A DNA stretch of 64,000 nucleotides from Pseudoxanthomonas sp. PXM02 (lineage in GTDB: Bacteria > Pseudomonadota > Gammaproteobacteria > Xanthomonadales > Xanthomonadaceae), in assembly GCF_014851805.1 (NCBI RefSeq), contig NZ_JACVAK010000002.1:930001-994000 (forward strand), read 5' to 3'. Below the pieces are notes generated by a model, which saw only the letters and a program-made list of their open reading frames with translations, had not been told where the DNA came from and did not search any database. Positions 8,721 through 16,580 of the stretch are shown here, piece after piece. Position numbers and translations under genes: made by a program. Each line of letters starts with the position of its first letter. The first letter of the stretch is position 1.

Positions 8721-9027
8721 GAGGCTCTGTGTGCAGCGGAAAGAACCGCGCAAGTTTAAATCACCGCGTCAGTCGAGTTGGGAATCTTTCTTGTCCGTTG
8801 GCGGTGGCGGGTGATCACCTCGCGTGCGCGATGACGGAACGGGGCGGCGAGTCCTCAAGGGTGGGGCGGCCGTGTGCCGGGCGGCGCATCGTTCCAGGCG
8901 CATGTCGCAAGGGAGTGAGGCGCCCGATCTACTGTCGTAAATAGAACAATCAGTTAGTCGATGCCTGCTTTATTCTATTTTTGTACGGGATCATGCTGCG
9001 CGCCTCACCACAGCCAGGAGCTTCGCC
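8721..9027. other. 307-nt divergent intergenic region between fdxA and the pirin gene
   Basis: I see no gene. It must hold both promoters. An AT-rich stretch at 8935-8985 carries an 8-bp inverted repeat (see separate entry), a possible TATTCT -10 at 8971 for the pirin gene, and an AGGAG ribosome binding site ahead of 9028. A TTTAAA at about 8754-8759 could belong to the fdxA promoter. Confidence 0.5.
8939..8980. repeat. 8-bp inverted repeat upstream of the pirin gene
   Basis: AAATAGAA at 8939-8946 is mirrored exactly by TTCTATTT at 8973-8980, with centres 34 bp apart (about three helical turns). The right arm overlaps a possible -10 of the pirin promoter, so this could be a repressor or activator site. 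It may also be chance in an AT-rich patch. Confidence 0.35.
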
Positions 9028-9735
9028 ATGATCACCCTTCGTCCTGCCCAGGCCCGCGGCCACGCCAACCATGGCTGGCTCGACTCCTGGCACAGCTTCT
9101 CCTTCGCCAATTACTTCGACGACAAGCACGTCCACTGGGGTCCCCTGCGCGTGATCAATGAGGATCGCGTGGCGGCTGGCCGCGGGTTCGGCGAGCACGG
9201 CCATCGCGACATGGAGATCATCAGCTACGTGCTGGAAGGTGCGCTGGGGCACAAGGATTCGATGGGCAACAGCTCGAGCATCGTGCCGGGCGACGTGCAG
9301 CGCATGAGCGCCGGCACCGGCGTACAGCACTCCGAGTTCAACTACAGCGAATCCGGCACCACGCATTTCCTGCAGATCTGGATCATCCCCGATCGCCAGG
9401 GCGTGAAGCCGTCGTATGAAGAAAAGACCTTCCCCGCGACGGAGAAGCAGGGTCGCCTGCGCCTGGTGGTAAGCCCGGACGGTGCCGACGGTTCGGTCAG
9501 CATCCACCAGGATGCGCGCATGTACGTGGGCCTGTTCGACGGCAGCGAGAAGGCGGAGCTGGGCTTGGCCGAAGGCCGGCTCGGCTACGTGCACGTCGCG
9601 CGTGGCGAAGCCACCGTCAACGGCAAGCCGCTCAAGGCGGGCGATGCGCTGCTGTACGACGCCGAGCCGCTGGTCAGCATCGAGCGCGGCATCGGCGCGG
9701 AAGTGCTGGTGTTCGACCTGCCGCGGATGCAGTAG
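9028..9735 (+). CDS. Pirin-family bicupin (quercetin 2,3-dioxygenase-like, YhhW type)
   Basis: A 235-residue bicupin. The N-terminal cupin has the metal ligands in FGEHGHRDMEIISYVLEG and SAGTGVQHSEFN, the standard pirin His/His/His/Glu set. The C-terminal half (GYVHVARGEATVNG) is a second cupin without obvious ligands. YhhW-like pirins show quercetin dioxygenase activity in vitro; the physiological substrate is unknown. An AGGAG box precedes the ATG. It stands alone, divergent from fdxA. Confidence 0.9.
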   Translation: MITLRPAQARGHANHGWLDSWHSFSFANYFDDKHVHWGPLRVINEDRVAAGRGFGEHGHRDMEIISYVLEGALGHKDSMGNSSSIVPGDVQRMSAGTGVQHSEFNYSESGTTHFLQIWIIPDRQGVKPSYEEKTFPATEKQGRLRLVVSPDGADGSVSIHQDARMYVGLFDGSEKAELGLAEGRLGYVHVARGEATVNGKPLKAGDALLYDAEPLVSIERGIGAEVLVFDLPRMQ

Positions 9736-9788
9736 TCCTGCTGGCTGGCAAAGGGCGGTCGACGCGAGCCGCGCCGACCGTCGCCGTG

Positions 9789-9821
9789 CTTAAGGAGTTC
9801 TTAAAGAGCAGGCGCGAGCAT
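9789..9821 (+). promoter_or_regulatory. PmrA-type response-regulator box and -10 upstream of mipA
   Basis: CTTAAG (9789-9794), five bases, then CTTAAA (9800-9805): a near-perfect match to the PmrA/QseB-family direct repeat YTTAAK-N5-YTTAAK. Ten bases later lies GAGCAT (9816-9821), in the place of a -10. The same layout with the same spacings precedes the response-regulator gene at 14.4 kb. Confidence 0.65.
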
Positions 9822-9861
9822 GACGGGGTCGGACATCCCCCACCCCCATGCCGAGGTCTCC

Positions 9862-10668
9862 ATGCTAGCGCTGCGTGCCTGTACGCCCCTGTTGTTGCTG
9901 TTGCCGTTCTCCGTTGCCGCCCAGGTCGTCGAGCGCACCGACGCGAAAGCGCAGGACCAGTTGCCGAGCCGCTGGAGCGCCGGTCTCGCGGTCGTGCATC
10001 GCGACAGTGAATACGCAGGGGAGGGCACGCGCACGCGCCTGTATCCCAACATCGCCTACGACGGCGACCGCTTCTACCTGCGCGGCGCCGCGCTCGGGTA
10101 CCGCGCCTACAAGGATGAACGCTTCGAGCTGCGTACGTTCGTTGCCGGTCGCCTGGATGGCATGGATGCCGATGACTTCGGCGCGGCGGCCCTGGCACGG
10201 CGTGGCGTGGACCGCAGCCTCTTGTCCGATCGCGACGACAGCGTCGATCTTGGCGTCGGCGCCAGCTGGAAGGGTAGTGCCGGCAAACTCGATCTCGACG
10301 TGCGTTTCGATGTCAGTGGCGCCAGCGAGGGCTACGCCGCTTCACTGGACTACAGCTATCCGCTGACGCTGGGCCGTACGACGCTGGTGCCCTCCGTGGG
10401 GGCGGTGCGCCTGTCCGTCGACATGGCGGACTACTACTACGGCATCCTCGACGAAGAAGTCGCGCGGGGCGTGGCAGCCTACCGACCCGGCGCCGCCACG
10501 GTGCCGCGCGTAGGCCTGAGCCTGATCCACCCCTTCGCCAAGCGTTGGGCGCTGCTGGGCAACCTCGAGTACCGGGCGTTGCCGGATGCACTGAAGGACA
10601 GTCCCCTTGTCGACGTCGACAAGGACAACAGCACCTCCCTGTTCGTCGGTATCTCCCGCGGCTTCTGA
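9862..10668 (+). CDS. mipA: MipA/OmpV family outer-membrane protein
   Basis: A 268-residue secreted protein with a signal peptide (ALRACTPLLLLLPFSVAAQ) and a body of alternating beta strands ending in aromatic Phe (GISRGF), as expected of an outer-membrane barrel. Strand motifs such as RWSAGLAVVHRDSEY and RTRLYPNIAYDGDRFYLRG mark the MipA/OmpV family. MipA was described as scaffolding murein enzymes; many homologues respond to envelope stress. The ATG at 9862 is preceded by GAGG; an in-frame ATG at 9820 overlaps the predicted promoter. It heads a likely three-gene unit with the GNAT and metallo-hydrolase genes. Confidence 0.88.
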   Translation: MLALRACTPLLLLLPFSVAAQVVERTDAKAQDQLPSRWSAGLAVVHRDSEYAGEGTRTRLYPNIAYDGDRFYLRGAALGYRAYKDERFELRTFVAGRLDGMDADDFGAAALARRGVDRSLLSDRDDSVDLGVGASWKGSAGKLDLDVRFDVSGASEGYAASLDYSYPLTLGRTTLVPSVGAVRLSVDMADYYYGILDEEVARGVAAYRPGAATVPRVGLSLIHPFAKRWALLGNLEYRALPDALKDSPLVDVDKDNSTSLFVGISRGF

Positions 10669-10704
10669 CGCGCTTGCCCTCTTTTCCTCTTCCTGGAGTT
10701 GCCC

Positions 10705-11280
10705 ATGACTGCACGACTCTTGCGCGCCGAGAAGGTGACCCTGCCGTTGCCCGGGGCATATCTGCCCGCAGCGGATGATCCGGCCTGGGCGGAGATGTTG
10801 GTCCGTGACGAGGTCGATGTCCGCCGCGTTACCCGAGCGCACGCCGCTGCGCTGATGCAGTTGTGCGATCGGCAGATGGCGGAGCTGCCGGAAACATCGG
10901 GCACGCGCCCGGGCACCGGCGTGCTGGAGTTGATGGAGGCGCTGTTCGAGCCTCCGCTGCGTGCTTGGGCGTGGATCGCCGAGCGTCGTGGCGAACCGGC
11001 CGGTTATGCGTTCGCCACGGTGGGGTTCTCGATGATCGAGCGTGCGTACTACTTCAATCTCGAGACGCTGTTCGTGCCAGCCAGTGCGCGGCCTTCCGAC
11101 ATCGCCGCGCGCCTGTTCGCCGAAGCGCGCCGCATGGCGTCGGACCTGGGCTGCGTGGACCTGCGCTGGCAGGTGCCGGTGGGGCAGAGCGGTGCGCTGA
11201 TGGCGATGCCGGGCCAGACCGGTGCGGCGACGATGATCCAGTACGTGTTCCCCACGCTGCGGAGCGACCAGGATGACTGA
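10705..11280 (+). CDS. GNAT-family N-acetyltransferase
   Basis: A 191-residue protein of GNAT type. A helical N-terminal half (DVRRVTRAHAAALMQLCDRQM) is followed by the acceptor/CoA core: AWIAERRGEPAGYAFATVGFS, then LETLFVPASARPSDIAARLFAEARRMA, where the VP...R...A..L segment is the acetyl-CoA loop. The substrate cannot be predicted. GGAG precedes the ATG. It lies 36 nt after mipA, and its last eight bases overlap the next gene, so the two downstream products are translationally coupled. Confidence 0.75.
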   Translation: MTARLLRAEKVTLPLPGAYLPAADDPAWAEMLVRDEVDVRRVTRAHAAALMQLCDRQMAELPETSGTRPGTGVLELMEALFEPPLRAWAWIAERRGEPAGYAFATVGFSMIERAYYFNLETLFVPASARPSDIAARLFAEARRMASDLGCVDLRWQVPVGQSGALMAMPGQTGAATMIQYVFPTLRSDQDD

Positions 11281-12385
11281 GATGCCGAAAGCACCCTCGC
11301 CACGGAGGAAGCGGCTGAAGCGTCTTGCGGCCGCCGCATGCGTATCGGCGGGCGCCGTCGCCTACGCCGGCACCTCCGGTTGCAGCACGCTGTCGTACCC
11401 GCAGTCGCCGCAGTTCGGCGAAGACGGCTTCCAGAACGAACGCAAGCCGCGTCCGTTGGGCTGGCGCGAGACCAGCAAACTCTGGTGGGACTTCCTGGTC
11501 GGCGGCAAGCCGGCGGGTACCGTCCCGAGTACCGCCATTCCCGTGCAGGCATTGACGCGCGCACAGCTCGACGAGGCGCCGGACGGCACGTTGTACCGCC
11601 TCGGCCACTCCACCGTGCTGTTGAAACTGGAAGGCCGCTACTGGCTCACCGATCCGGTGTTCTCCGAGCGCGCCTCGCCGGTGCAGTGGGCCGGGCCAAA
11701 GCGTTTCCATACGCCGCCCATCGCCATCGACGACCTGCCGGTGCTGTCCGCGGTGGTGCTGTCGCACGACCACTACGACCATCTGGATCGCGACACGGTG
11801 CGCGCGCTGGCCGAGAAGACGGAGATCTTCCTGACCCCGCTAGGCGTGGGCGATCGGCTCATCCGCTGGGGCGTGCCGCGCGACAAGGTGCGCCAGCTCG
11901 ACTGGTGGGAGGACGTACAGGTGCAAGGCGTCCATTTCACCGCGACACCGTCACAGCACTTCTCGGGCCGTGGTCTGTTCGATCGCAACGCCACGCTGTG
12001 GGCGTCGTGGGTGATCCGGACCGACGACCTGAAGGTGTTCTTCAGTGGCGACACCGGTTACTTCGATGGTTTCCGCACCATTGGCGAGCGCCTGGGGCCG
12101 TTCGATCTGACCCTGCTCGAATGCGGTGCCTACGACCGTCGCTGGCAGGACGTGCACATGCTGCCGTCGCAGACGCTGCAGGCGCACCGCGACCTGGGTG
12201 GCAAGTGGATGGTGCCGATCCACAACAGCACCTTCGACCTGGCATTCCATGGCTGGAGCGAGCCGATGGAAACGCTTTACACGTTGTCGCAACAGGCGGG
12301 CGTCGATATCGCCACGCCGGTGATCGGCACGCCGCTGGCGATCACCCGGCCCGACGGCACACAGCCCTGGTGGCGCGGCGAATAA
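11273..12385 (+). CDS. NAPE-PLD-like metallo-beta-lactamase-fold hydrolase
   Basis: A 370-residue protein with an arginine/lysine-rich start, a hydrophobic stretch and TSGCS at about residues 34-38, which could be a lipobox. The MBL fold follows: the GHSTVLLKLEGRYWLTDP start, the zinc motif HDHYDHLD (residues 165-172), TPSQHFSGRG, SGDTGYFDGF and PIHNSTFDLA. This motif order matches the family of N-acyl-phosphatidylethanolamine phospholipase D (UlaG/NAPE-PLD group). A phospholipid or N-acyl-amide substrate in the envelope is plausible but unproven. The start overlaps the acetyltransferase stop; a methionine at residue 4 is an alternative. Confidence 0.85.
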   Translation: MTEMPKAPSPRRKRLKRLAAAACVSAGAVAYAGTSGCSTLSYPQSPQFGEDGFQNERKPRPLGWRETSKLWWDFLVGGKPAGTVPSTAIPVQALTRAQLDEAPDGTLYRLGHSTVLLKLEGRYWLTDPVFSERASPVQWAGPKRFHTPPIAIDDLPVLSAVVLSHDHYDHLDRDTVRALAEKTEIFLTPLGVGDRLIRWGVPRDKVRQLDWWEDVQVQGVHFTATPSQHFSGRGLFDRNATLWASWVIRTDDLKVFFSGDTGYFDGFRTIGERLGPFDLTLLECGAYDRRWQDVHMLPSQTLQAHRDLGGKWMVPIHNSTFDLAFHGWSEPMETLYTLSQQAGVDIATPVIGTPLAITRPDGTQPWWRGE

Positions 12386-12400
12386 TCGCCGCGTTCGGGA

Positions 12401-13768
12401 TCAAACGTCAGGCGCCGCGACGAACTCGACGCGGCAACCGAAGCCGCGTCCGGCGATGCCTTCTTCCACCGTGATGCGTGCGTCGTGTGCGCGGGCGATG
12501 CGGTCGACCAGCGACAGGCCGATACCGCTGCCACGCTCGCCATTGCCCTGGCTGCCCCGGAAGAAACGTTCGAAGATACGTTCGCGCTCTTCCACGGGCA
12601 CGCCGGGGCCGCTGTCGCGCACGACCAGCCACGCGGTCTGTTCGTCGCCACCGCAGGCGATCTCGATGCGCGCCTGCTCACCGCTGTAGCGGACCGCGTT
12701 GTCCAGCAGGTTGCGGACGAGAATCCCGAGGTCGTCCAGATCGCCGCGGACGCTCGCCGGCTCGGCATGGATCGCGAGCACCTGCTGCCGGCGGGTCGCC
12801 ATCGATTCGAATTCGCGCGCCACCATCGTCACCACATCCGGCAGCGCGACGACCGGTCGGTCCTCGCGCAGCGGGGACGCATCGACCCGCGCGGAATCCA
12901 ATAACTGCTGCGCCAGACGCGACGTACGCTGGATGCCTTGCGCCAGCTGTGTCAGCGCGGCCTGCGCATCCGCCTGGCTGCCCGCACGCATGGCCACCTG
13001 GGTCTGGGTGAGCAGGGCAGCCAAGGGTGTGCGCAACTCGTGCGCGGCATCGGCGAGGAACTGGCGCTCGCCGCGCATCGCCTCGGACAGACGTCCAAGC
13101 AGCAGGTTGAACGAATCCACCAGCGGCCGGATTTCACGCGGCAGGCCGGACGCCGGCAACGGCGCAAGATCGTGGGGATCGCGAAGCGCCATATCCTGGC
13201 GCAGGCGATTCATCGGCCGCAGGCTCCAGTGGATCGCGAATCCGACCGAGGCTCCCAGCACCAGCAGGATGCCGACGCCGCTCCACAGACTGATCTTCAC
13301 CCAGTGCGCGAGTTCGGCCTTCATCGCGGACTGCGACATGCCGGCCTGCACCTGGATGCGGCCGGTCGCATCGGTGACCGCGTAGACGCGCCAAGGTTCG
13401 CCGGCGACCTCGCTGACCACGAAGCCCGGTTTGAAGTCCGCGCGCAACGGCTGCATGGGAGCGCCATTCGACGCCACCACGGGCGTGCGGCGACCGAGGA
13501 TCCACACCTGGTAGCGCAGGGTCTCGAATTTCTTGCCCGCCCGGCTGGGCTGCGTCGGCAGGCGCAGGCGCGGGCCTTCGTCCAGCGCATCGAGAGTGCC
13601 GGGCATCGACAGCAGGATCTGTTCGCTGACCTCCTGCAGGAACAGGTCGTCATGGCCTTTCTGCTGTCGCGTCATCTGGAAGTGCTGGCCACCCAGCCAG
13701 CAGGTCCAGCCGAGGGCGAGTGGTGTCATCACCGCGATCAACAGCTTCGATTTCAGCGAGTGGCTCAT
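12401..13768 (-). CDS. Two-component sensor histidine kinase, QseC/PmrB type
   Basis: A 455-residue inner-membrane kinase with TM1 at about 8-27, a periplasmic domain at about 28-158 (a QseC-like 2CSK_N sensor), and TM2 at about 159-180. HAMP (SLRPMNRLRQDM) and a HisKA domain follow with phospho-acceptor His243 in FLADAAHELRTPLA. The ATP-binding domain has NLLDNAVRYS (N box), VRDSGPGVP (G1), ERFFRG (F box) and GSGIGLSLV (G2). The ATG overlaps the regulator's stop as ATGA. The signal is unknown; homologues sense cations, peptides or catecholamines. It converges on the mipA unit. Confidence 0.92.
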   Translation of the reverse strand: MSHSLKSKLLIAVMTPLALGWTCWLGGQHFQMTRQQKGHDDLFLQEVSEQILLSMPGTLDALDEGPRLRLPTQPSRAGKKFETLRYQVWILGRRTPVVASNGAPMQPLRADFKPGFVVSEVAGEPWRVYAVTDATGRIQVQAGMSQSAMKAELAHWVKISLWSGVGILLVLGASVGFAIHWSLRPMNRLRQDMALRDPHDLAPLPASGLPREIRPLVDSFNLLLGRLSEAMRGERQFLADAAHELRTPLAALLTQTQVAMRAGSQADAQAALTQLAQGIQRTSRLAQQLLDSARVDASPLREDRPVVALPDVVTMVAREFESMATRRQQVLAIHAEPASVRGDLDDLGILVRNLLDNAVRYSGEQARIEIACGGDEQTAWLVVRDSGPGVPVEERERIFERFFRGSQGNGERGSGIGLSLVDRIARAHDARITVEEGIAGRGFGCRVEFVAAPDV

Positions 13769-14430
13769 TCGCCTTCTCCCAAGCGGTAGCCGAAACCGTG
13801 CACGGTGGTGATCACGCCGTCTCCAAGCTTTTTGCGCAACTGGTGGATATAGACCGCGATGGTGTTGCTCTCGATCGCGCCGTCGCCGCCATAGACCAGC
13901 GATTCCAGGGTGTCGCGTGCGATCACGCGGCCGGGACGTTCCATCAGGGCGAGCAGGGTGCGGTACTCGTGTACGCCCAGGCGAACGGGGCGATCACCTA
14001 GGCGTACCGAGCGATCGGCGGGGTCCAGCACGATGTCGCCGTGGCGAAGTACGGGTGCCACGCGTCCCTGCGTGCGGCGGACCACAGCGCGCAGGCGTGC
14101 GCCCAGTTCGCCGGCTTCGAACGGTTTGACGATGTAGTCGTCGGCGCCGGCATCCAGGCCGCGCACGCGGTCGCTCAGCTGGTCGCGGGCGGTGATGATC
14201 AGCACCGGCGTGGTGTCGTAGCGCTGGCGCAGCGCGGCCAACACGTCCAGTCCGGAGCCGCGCGGCAGGCCCAGGTCGAGCAGGATGGCGGTGTAGCCGT
14301 GGTCGACCAGGGCCAGGCGCGCGGACGCAACGTCCTCGGCGCGGTCGATCGACCAGCCATCCTGCGCCAGCGCGGCAGCCAGCGCGTCACCGAGCATGCG
14401 ATCGTCTTCAACCAGGAGCAGGCGCGACAC
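13765..14430 (-). CDS. OmpR-family response regulator, QseB/PmrA type
   Basis: A 221-residue regulator. The receiver domain has acidic residues at 8-9 (VEDD), phospho-acceptor Asp52 in AILLDLGLPRGSG, and the TARD and VKPFE motifs. The C-terminal winged-helix domain has HEYRTLLALMERPGRVIARDTL and YIHQLRKKLG. The GTG at 14430 is preferred over the in-frame ATG at 14460: a GAGGG box precedes it, and the ATG falls inside the predicted -10 hexamer. It is followed by the kinase with an ATGA overlap. A PmrA-like box upstream suggests autoregulation. Confidence 0.93.
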   Translation of the reverse strand: MSRLLLVEDDRMLGDALAAALAQDGWSIDRAEDVASARLALVDHGYTAILLDLGLPRGSGLDVLAALRQRYDTTPVLIITARDQLSDRVRGLDAGADDYIVKPFEAGELGARLRAVVRRTQGRVAPVLRHGDIVLDPADRSVRLGDRPVRLGVHEYRTLLALMERPGRVIARDTLESLVYGGDGAIESNTIAVYIHQLRKKLGDGVITTVHGFGYRLGEGE

Positions 14431-14458
14431 GGGCGACCCTCGGGGTGGCGGGACCACC

Positions 14459-14491
14459 ATGCTAGGGGGAAGCGATTAAAGCGGTTTTAAT
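14459..14491 (-). promoter_or_regulatory. PmrA-type box and -10 upstream of the response-regulator gene
   Basis: On the minus strand ATTAAA (14491-14486), five bases, TTTAAT (14480-14475), ten bases, then TAGCAT (14464-14459). The TTAA cores are 7 nt apart and the distance to AGCAT is identical to the mipA site, which argues for one regulator binding both. Confidence 0.6.
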
Positions 14492-14517
14492 GCATTTCCG
14501 GCCAGGCCAGCAAACGC

Positions 14518-14538
14518 AAAACCCCGCCGGAGCGGGGT
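14518..14538 (-). terminator. Intrinsic terminator of tRNA-Glu
   Basis: A 7-bp stem (ACCCCGC/GCGGGGT) with a 4-nt loop lies 50 nt past the tRNA on the minus strand, followed by a short T run. It separates the tRNA from the regulator promoter. Confidence 0.7.
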
Positions 14539-14587
14539 CTTGGTCGTTCCACCGAATTGCGGATCTCAACCCGCAATCTCGACCGGA

Positions 14588-14662
14588 TGGCGCTCCCTAG
14601 GGGACTCGAACCCCTGTTTTAGCCTTGAGAGGGCCACGTCCTAACCACTAGACGAAGGGAGC
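14588..14662 (-). tRNA. tRNA-Glu (anticodon CTC)
   Basis: A 75-nt cloverleaf with encoded CCA. The acceptor stem is GCTCCCT/AGGGAGC with discriminator G. The D arm carries CTAGTGGTTAGG. The anticodon stem-loop is TGGCC-CTCTCAA-GGCTA, giving anticodon CTC that reads GAG. The T arm is CAGGGGTTCGAGTCCCCT, close to consensus. It has its own promoter and terminator. Confidence 0.95.
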
Positions 14663-14690
14663 GTTTTTGGTGAAACCGGCGTAGCGGATT

Positions 14691-14719
14691 AGTATAGGCG
14701 GCGGTCAGGCAGAGGGCAA
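14691..14719 (-). promoter_or_regulatory. Promoter of tRNA-Glu
   Basis: On the minus strand TTGCCC (14719-14714), exactly 17 bases, then TATACT (14696-14691), ending 28 nt before the mature tRNA. It is the clearest sigma-70 promoter in the window, and it faces away from pcnB. Confidence 0.7.
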
Positions 14720-14736
14720 TCCACCCCGCCGGCCGC

Positions 14737-16089
14737 GTGACCCTCCTGCATGGAACTGCCGCTATTACGCCCGTCACCGCTCTGCGAACCATCCCGCGCG
14801 ACCAGCACACCATTTCGCGCAAGGACATCAGCCCGAACGCGCTGCGCGTGCTCTACCGCCTGCGGGATGCCGGCTTCCAGGCCTATCTGGTCGGTGGCGC
14901 GGTGCGCGACCTGCTGGTCGGTGGCCATCCCAAGGATTTCGACGTCGCCACCGACGCCACCCCGGAACAGGTCCGCCAGCAGTTCCGCAATTGCCGGCTG
15001 ATCGGTCGCCGCTTCCGGCTGGCGCATGTGGTGTTCGGCCGCGAGATCATCGAAGTCGCCACGTTCCGCGCCAACAGCGACGACGGCAGCGGCGACCGCG
15101 AAATGGACAACGGCCGGCTGGTCCGCGACAACGTCTACGGCACCGTGGAGGACGACGCAGTACGTCGCGACTTCACCGCCAACGCGCTGTATTACGCGAT
15201 CGATGATTTCTCGGTCCGCGATTACGTCGGCGGCTTCGAGGACGTCATGGCGCGGCGCCTGAAGCTGATCGGCGATCCCGAACAGCGCTACCGCGAAGAC
15301 CCCGTGCGCATGCTGCGCGCCGTGCGCCTGGCGGCCAAGCTGGGTTTCGAGATCGAAGCGGATACCGCCGCGCCGATCGCGCCACTGGCGCCGCTGCTGG
15401 CCGAAGCCGCACCGGCCCGCCTGTTCGAAGAGATCCTGAAGCTGTTCCTCTCCGGCCATAGCGTCGCCAGCTTCGAAGGGCTGGAGCGTTTCGGCCTGTT
15501 GAAGGTGCTGTTCCCCGAAAGCGCGGCCGCCCTCGCGTCCAACCGTAGCGGCGCGTTGCGCCGGATGGTGCTGGCGGGTCTGACGGGCACCGATCAGCGC
15601 GTCGCCAATGACGAGCCGGTCTCGCCGGCGTTCCTGTTCGCCCTGCTGCTGTGGCCGGCGTATTGCCGTGCACTGATGGGCTTGCAGGCGCAGGGCGTGC
15701 ATGCCGAAGAAGCGCAGCGTCGTGCCGCCGACCGCGTCACGCTGCACCAGTTGAACACGGTCGCGCTGCCGCGCCGTTTCTCGCTGCCGATGCAGGAGAT
15801 CTGGTTGCTGCAGACGCGCTTCGGCAACCGCCAGCGCAAGCGGGTGACGCGCCTGCTGACCCATCCGCGCTTCCGTGCTGCCTTCGATTTCCTGGTCCTG
15901 CGGCTCGCGGCATCGCCCGAGCATGCGGAGGACGTCGCGTTCTGGCGCGAGGCGCAGACCCAGTCCGGTGAAGAACTGGCAGCCACGCTCGGCGTCGCAC
16001 CGGCGGATGCCTTCAGCGACGAGGACGCGCCTCCTTCGAAGCGCCGCCGTCGCCGTCGCCGCCGTACGGGCGGTCCGTCGTCGGAATGA
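14737..16089 (+). CDS. pcnB: Poly(A) polymerase I
   Basis: Adds 3' poly(A) tails to RNA, promoting decay. The 450-residue class II nucleotidyltransferase has the head motif LVGGAVRDLLVGGHPKDFDVATDA with catalytic aspartates, the VYGTVEDDAVRRDFTANALYY segment, and DPVRMLRAVRLAAKLGF. The tail ends in an extreme run of eight arginines near residues 437-444, in line with the basic RNA-binding tails of the family. It starts with GTG at 14737; no better start exists upstream of the conserved domain. It overlaps folK by four bases, the order found in E. coli. Confidence 0.95.
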   Translation: MTLLHGTAAITPVTALRTIPRDQHTISRKDISPNALRVLYRLRDAGFQAYLVGGAVRDLLVGGHPKDFDVATDATPEQVRQQFRNCRLIGRRFRLAHVVFGREIIEVATFRANSDDGSGDREMDNGRLVRDNVYGTVEDDAVRRDFTANALYYAIDDFSVRDYVGGFEDVMARRLKLIGDPEQRYREDPVRMLRAVRLAAKLGFEIEADTAAPIAPLAPLLAEAAPARLFEEILKLFLSGHSVASFEGLERFGLLKVLFPESAAALASNRSGALRRMVLAGLTGTDQRVANDEPVSPAFLFALLLWPAYCRALMGLQAQGVHAEEAQRRAADRVTLHQLNTVALPRRFSLPMQEIWLLQTRFGNRQRKRVTRLLTHPRFRAAFDFLVLRLAASPEHAEDVAFWREAQTQSGEELAATLGVAPADAFSDEDAPPSKRRRRRRRRTGGPSSE

Positions 16090-16577
16090 CGCCGGTCGTC
16101 CAGGCCTGCGTTGGCCTGGGAGCCAATCTGGGCGATGCCGCCGACACGCTGCGTAAAGCGCTCGATGCGCTTGAGCGCCGCGAACACACCGCCGTTCGTG
16201 CCGTGTCGCGCTTCTACCGGACGCCGGCCTGGGGCAGGGAAGACCAGCCCGACTTCATCAATGCCGTCGCGTTGCTGGACACGTCGCTGGCGCCCCGCGC
16301 GCTGCTGGACCTGTTGCTGACGGTGGAAGCCGAGTTCGGCCGGCATCGCGTGGAGGGCGAGCGCTGGGGGCCGCGCACGCTGGATCTGGACCTGTTGCTG
16401 TACGGGGACGCGGTGATCGACGAGCCCGGCCTGCGCGTGCCGCATCCGCACCTCCATGAACGCGCTTTTGCACTGGTTCCGCTGCTCGACGTGCTGCCGG
16501 CGGCCCGAATCCCGGGTTACGGCGCTGCGCAGGACGCTGTGTCTGCGCTGGAAATGTCCAACATCCATCCGTTATGA
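16086..16577 (+). CDS. folK: HPPK (6-hydroxymethyl-7,8-dihydropterin pyrophosphokinase)
   Basis: Transfers pyrophosphate from ATP to 6-hydroxymethyl-7,8-dihydropterin in folate synthesis. The 163-residue protein has the N-terminal CVGLGANLGD, the loop RFYRTPAWG..DQPDFINAV and the signature RWGPRTLDLDLLLYGD, whose aspartates bind magnesium. The ATG overlaps the pcnB stop (ATGA). panB follows 17 nt downstream; its pantoate branch uses a folate one-carbon donor, so the grouping is metabolically sensible. Confidence 0.96.
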   Translation: MTPVVQACVGLGANLGDAADTLRKALDALERREHTAVRAVSRFYRTPAWGREDQPDFINAVALLDTSLAPRALLDLLLTVEAEFGRHRVEGERWGPRTLDLDLLLYGDAVIDEPGLRVPHPHLHERAFALVPLLDVLPAARIPGYGAAQDAVSALEMSNIHPL

Positions 16578-16580
16578 GTG

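Noticed and set aside
14431-14460. ATG at 14460 as the response-regulator start
   Set aside because: It falls inside the predicted -10 (TAGCAT) and adds a proline-rich stretch before the receiver domain; GTG 14430 has a GAGGG box.
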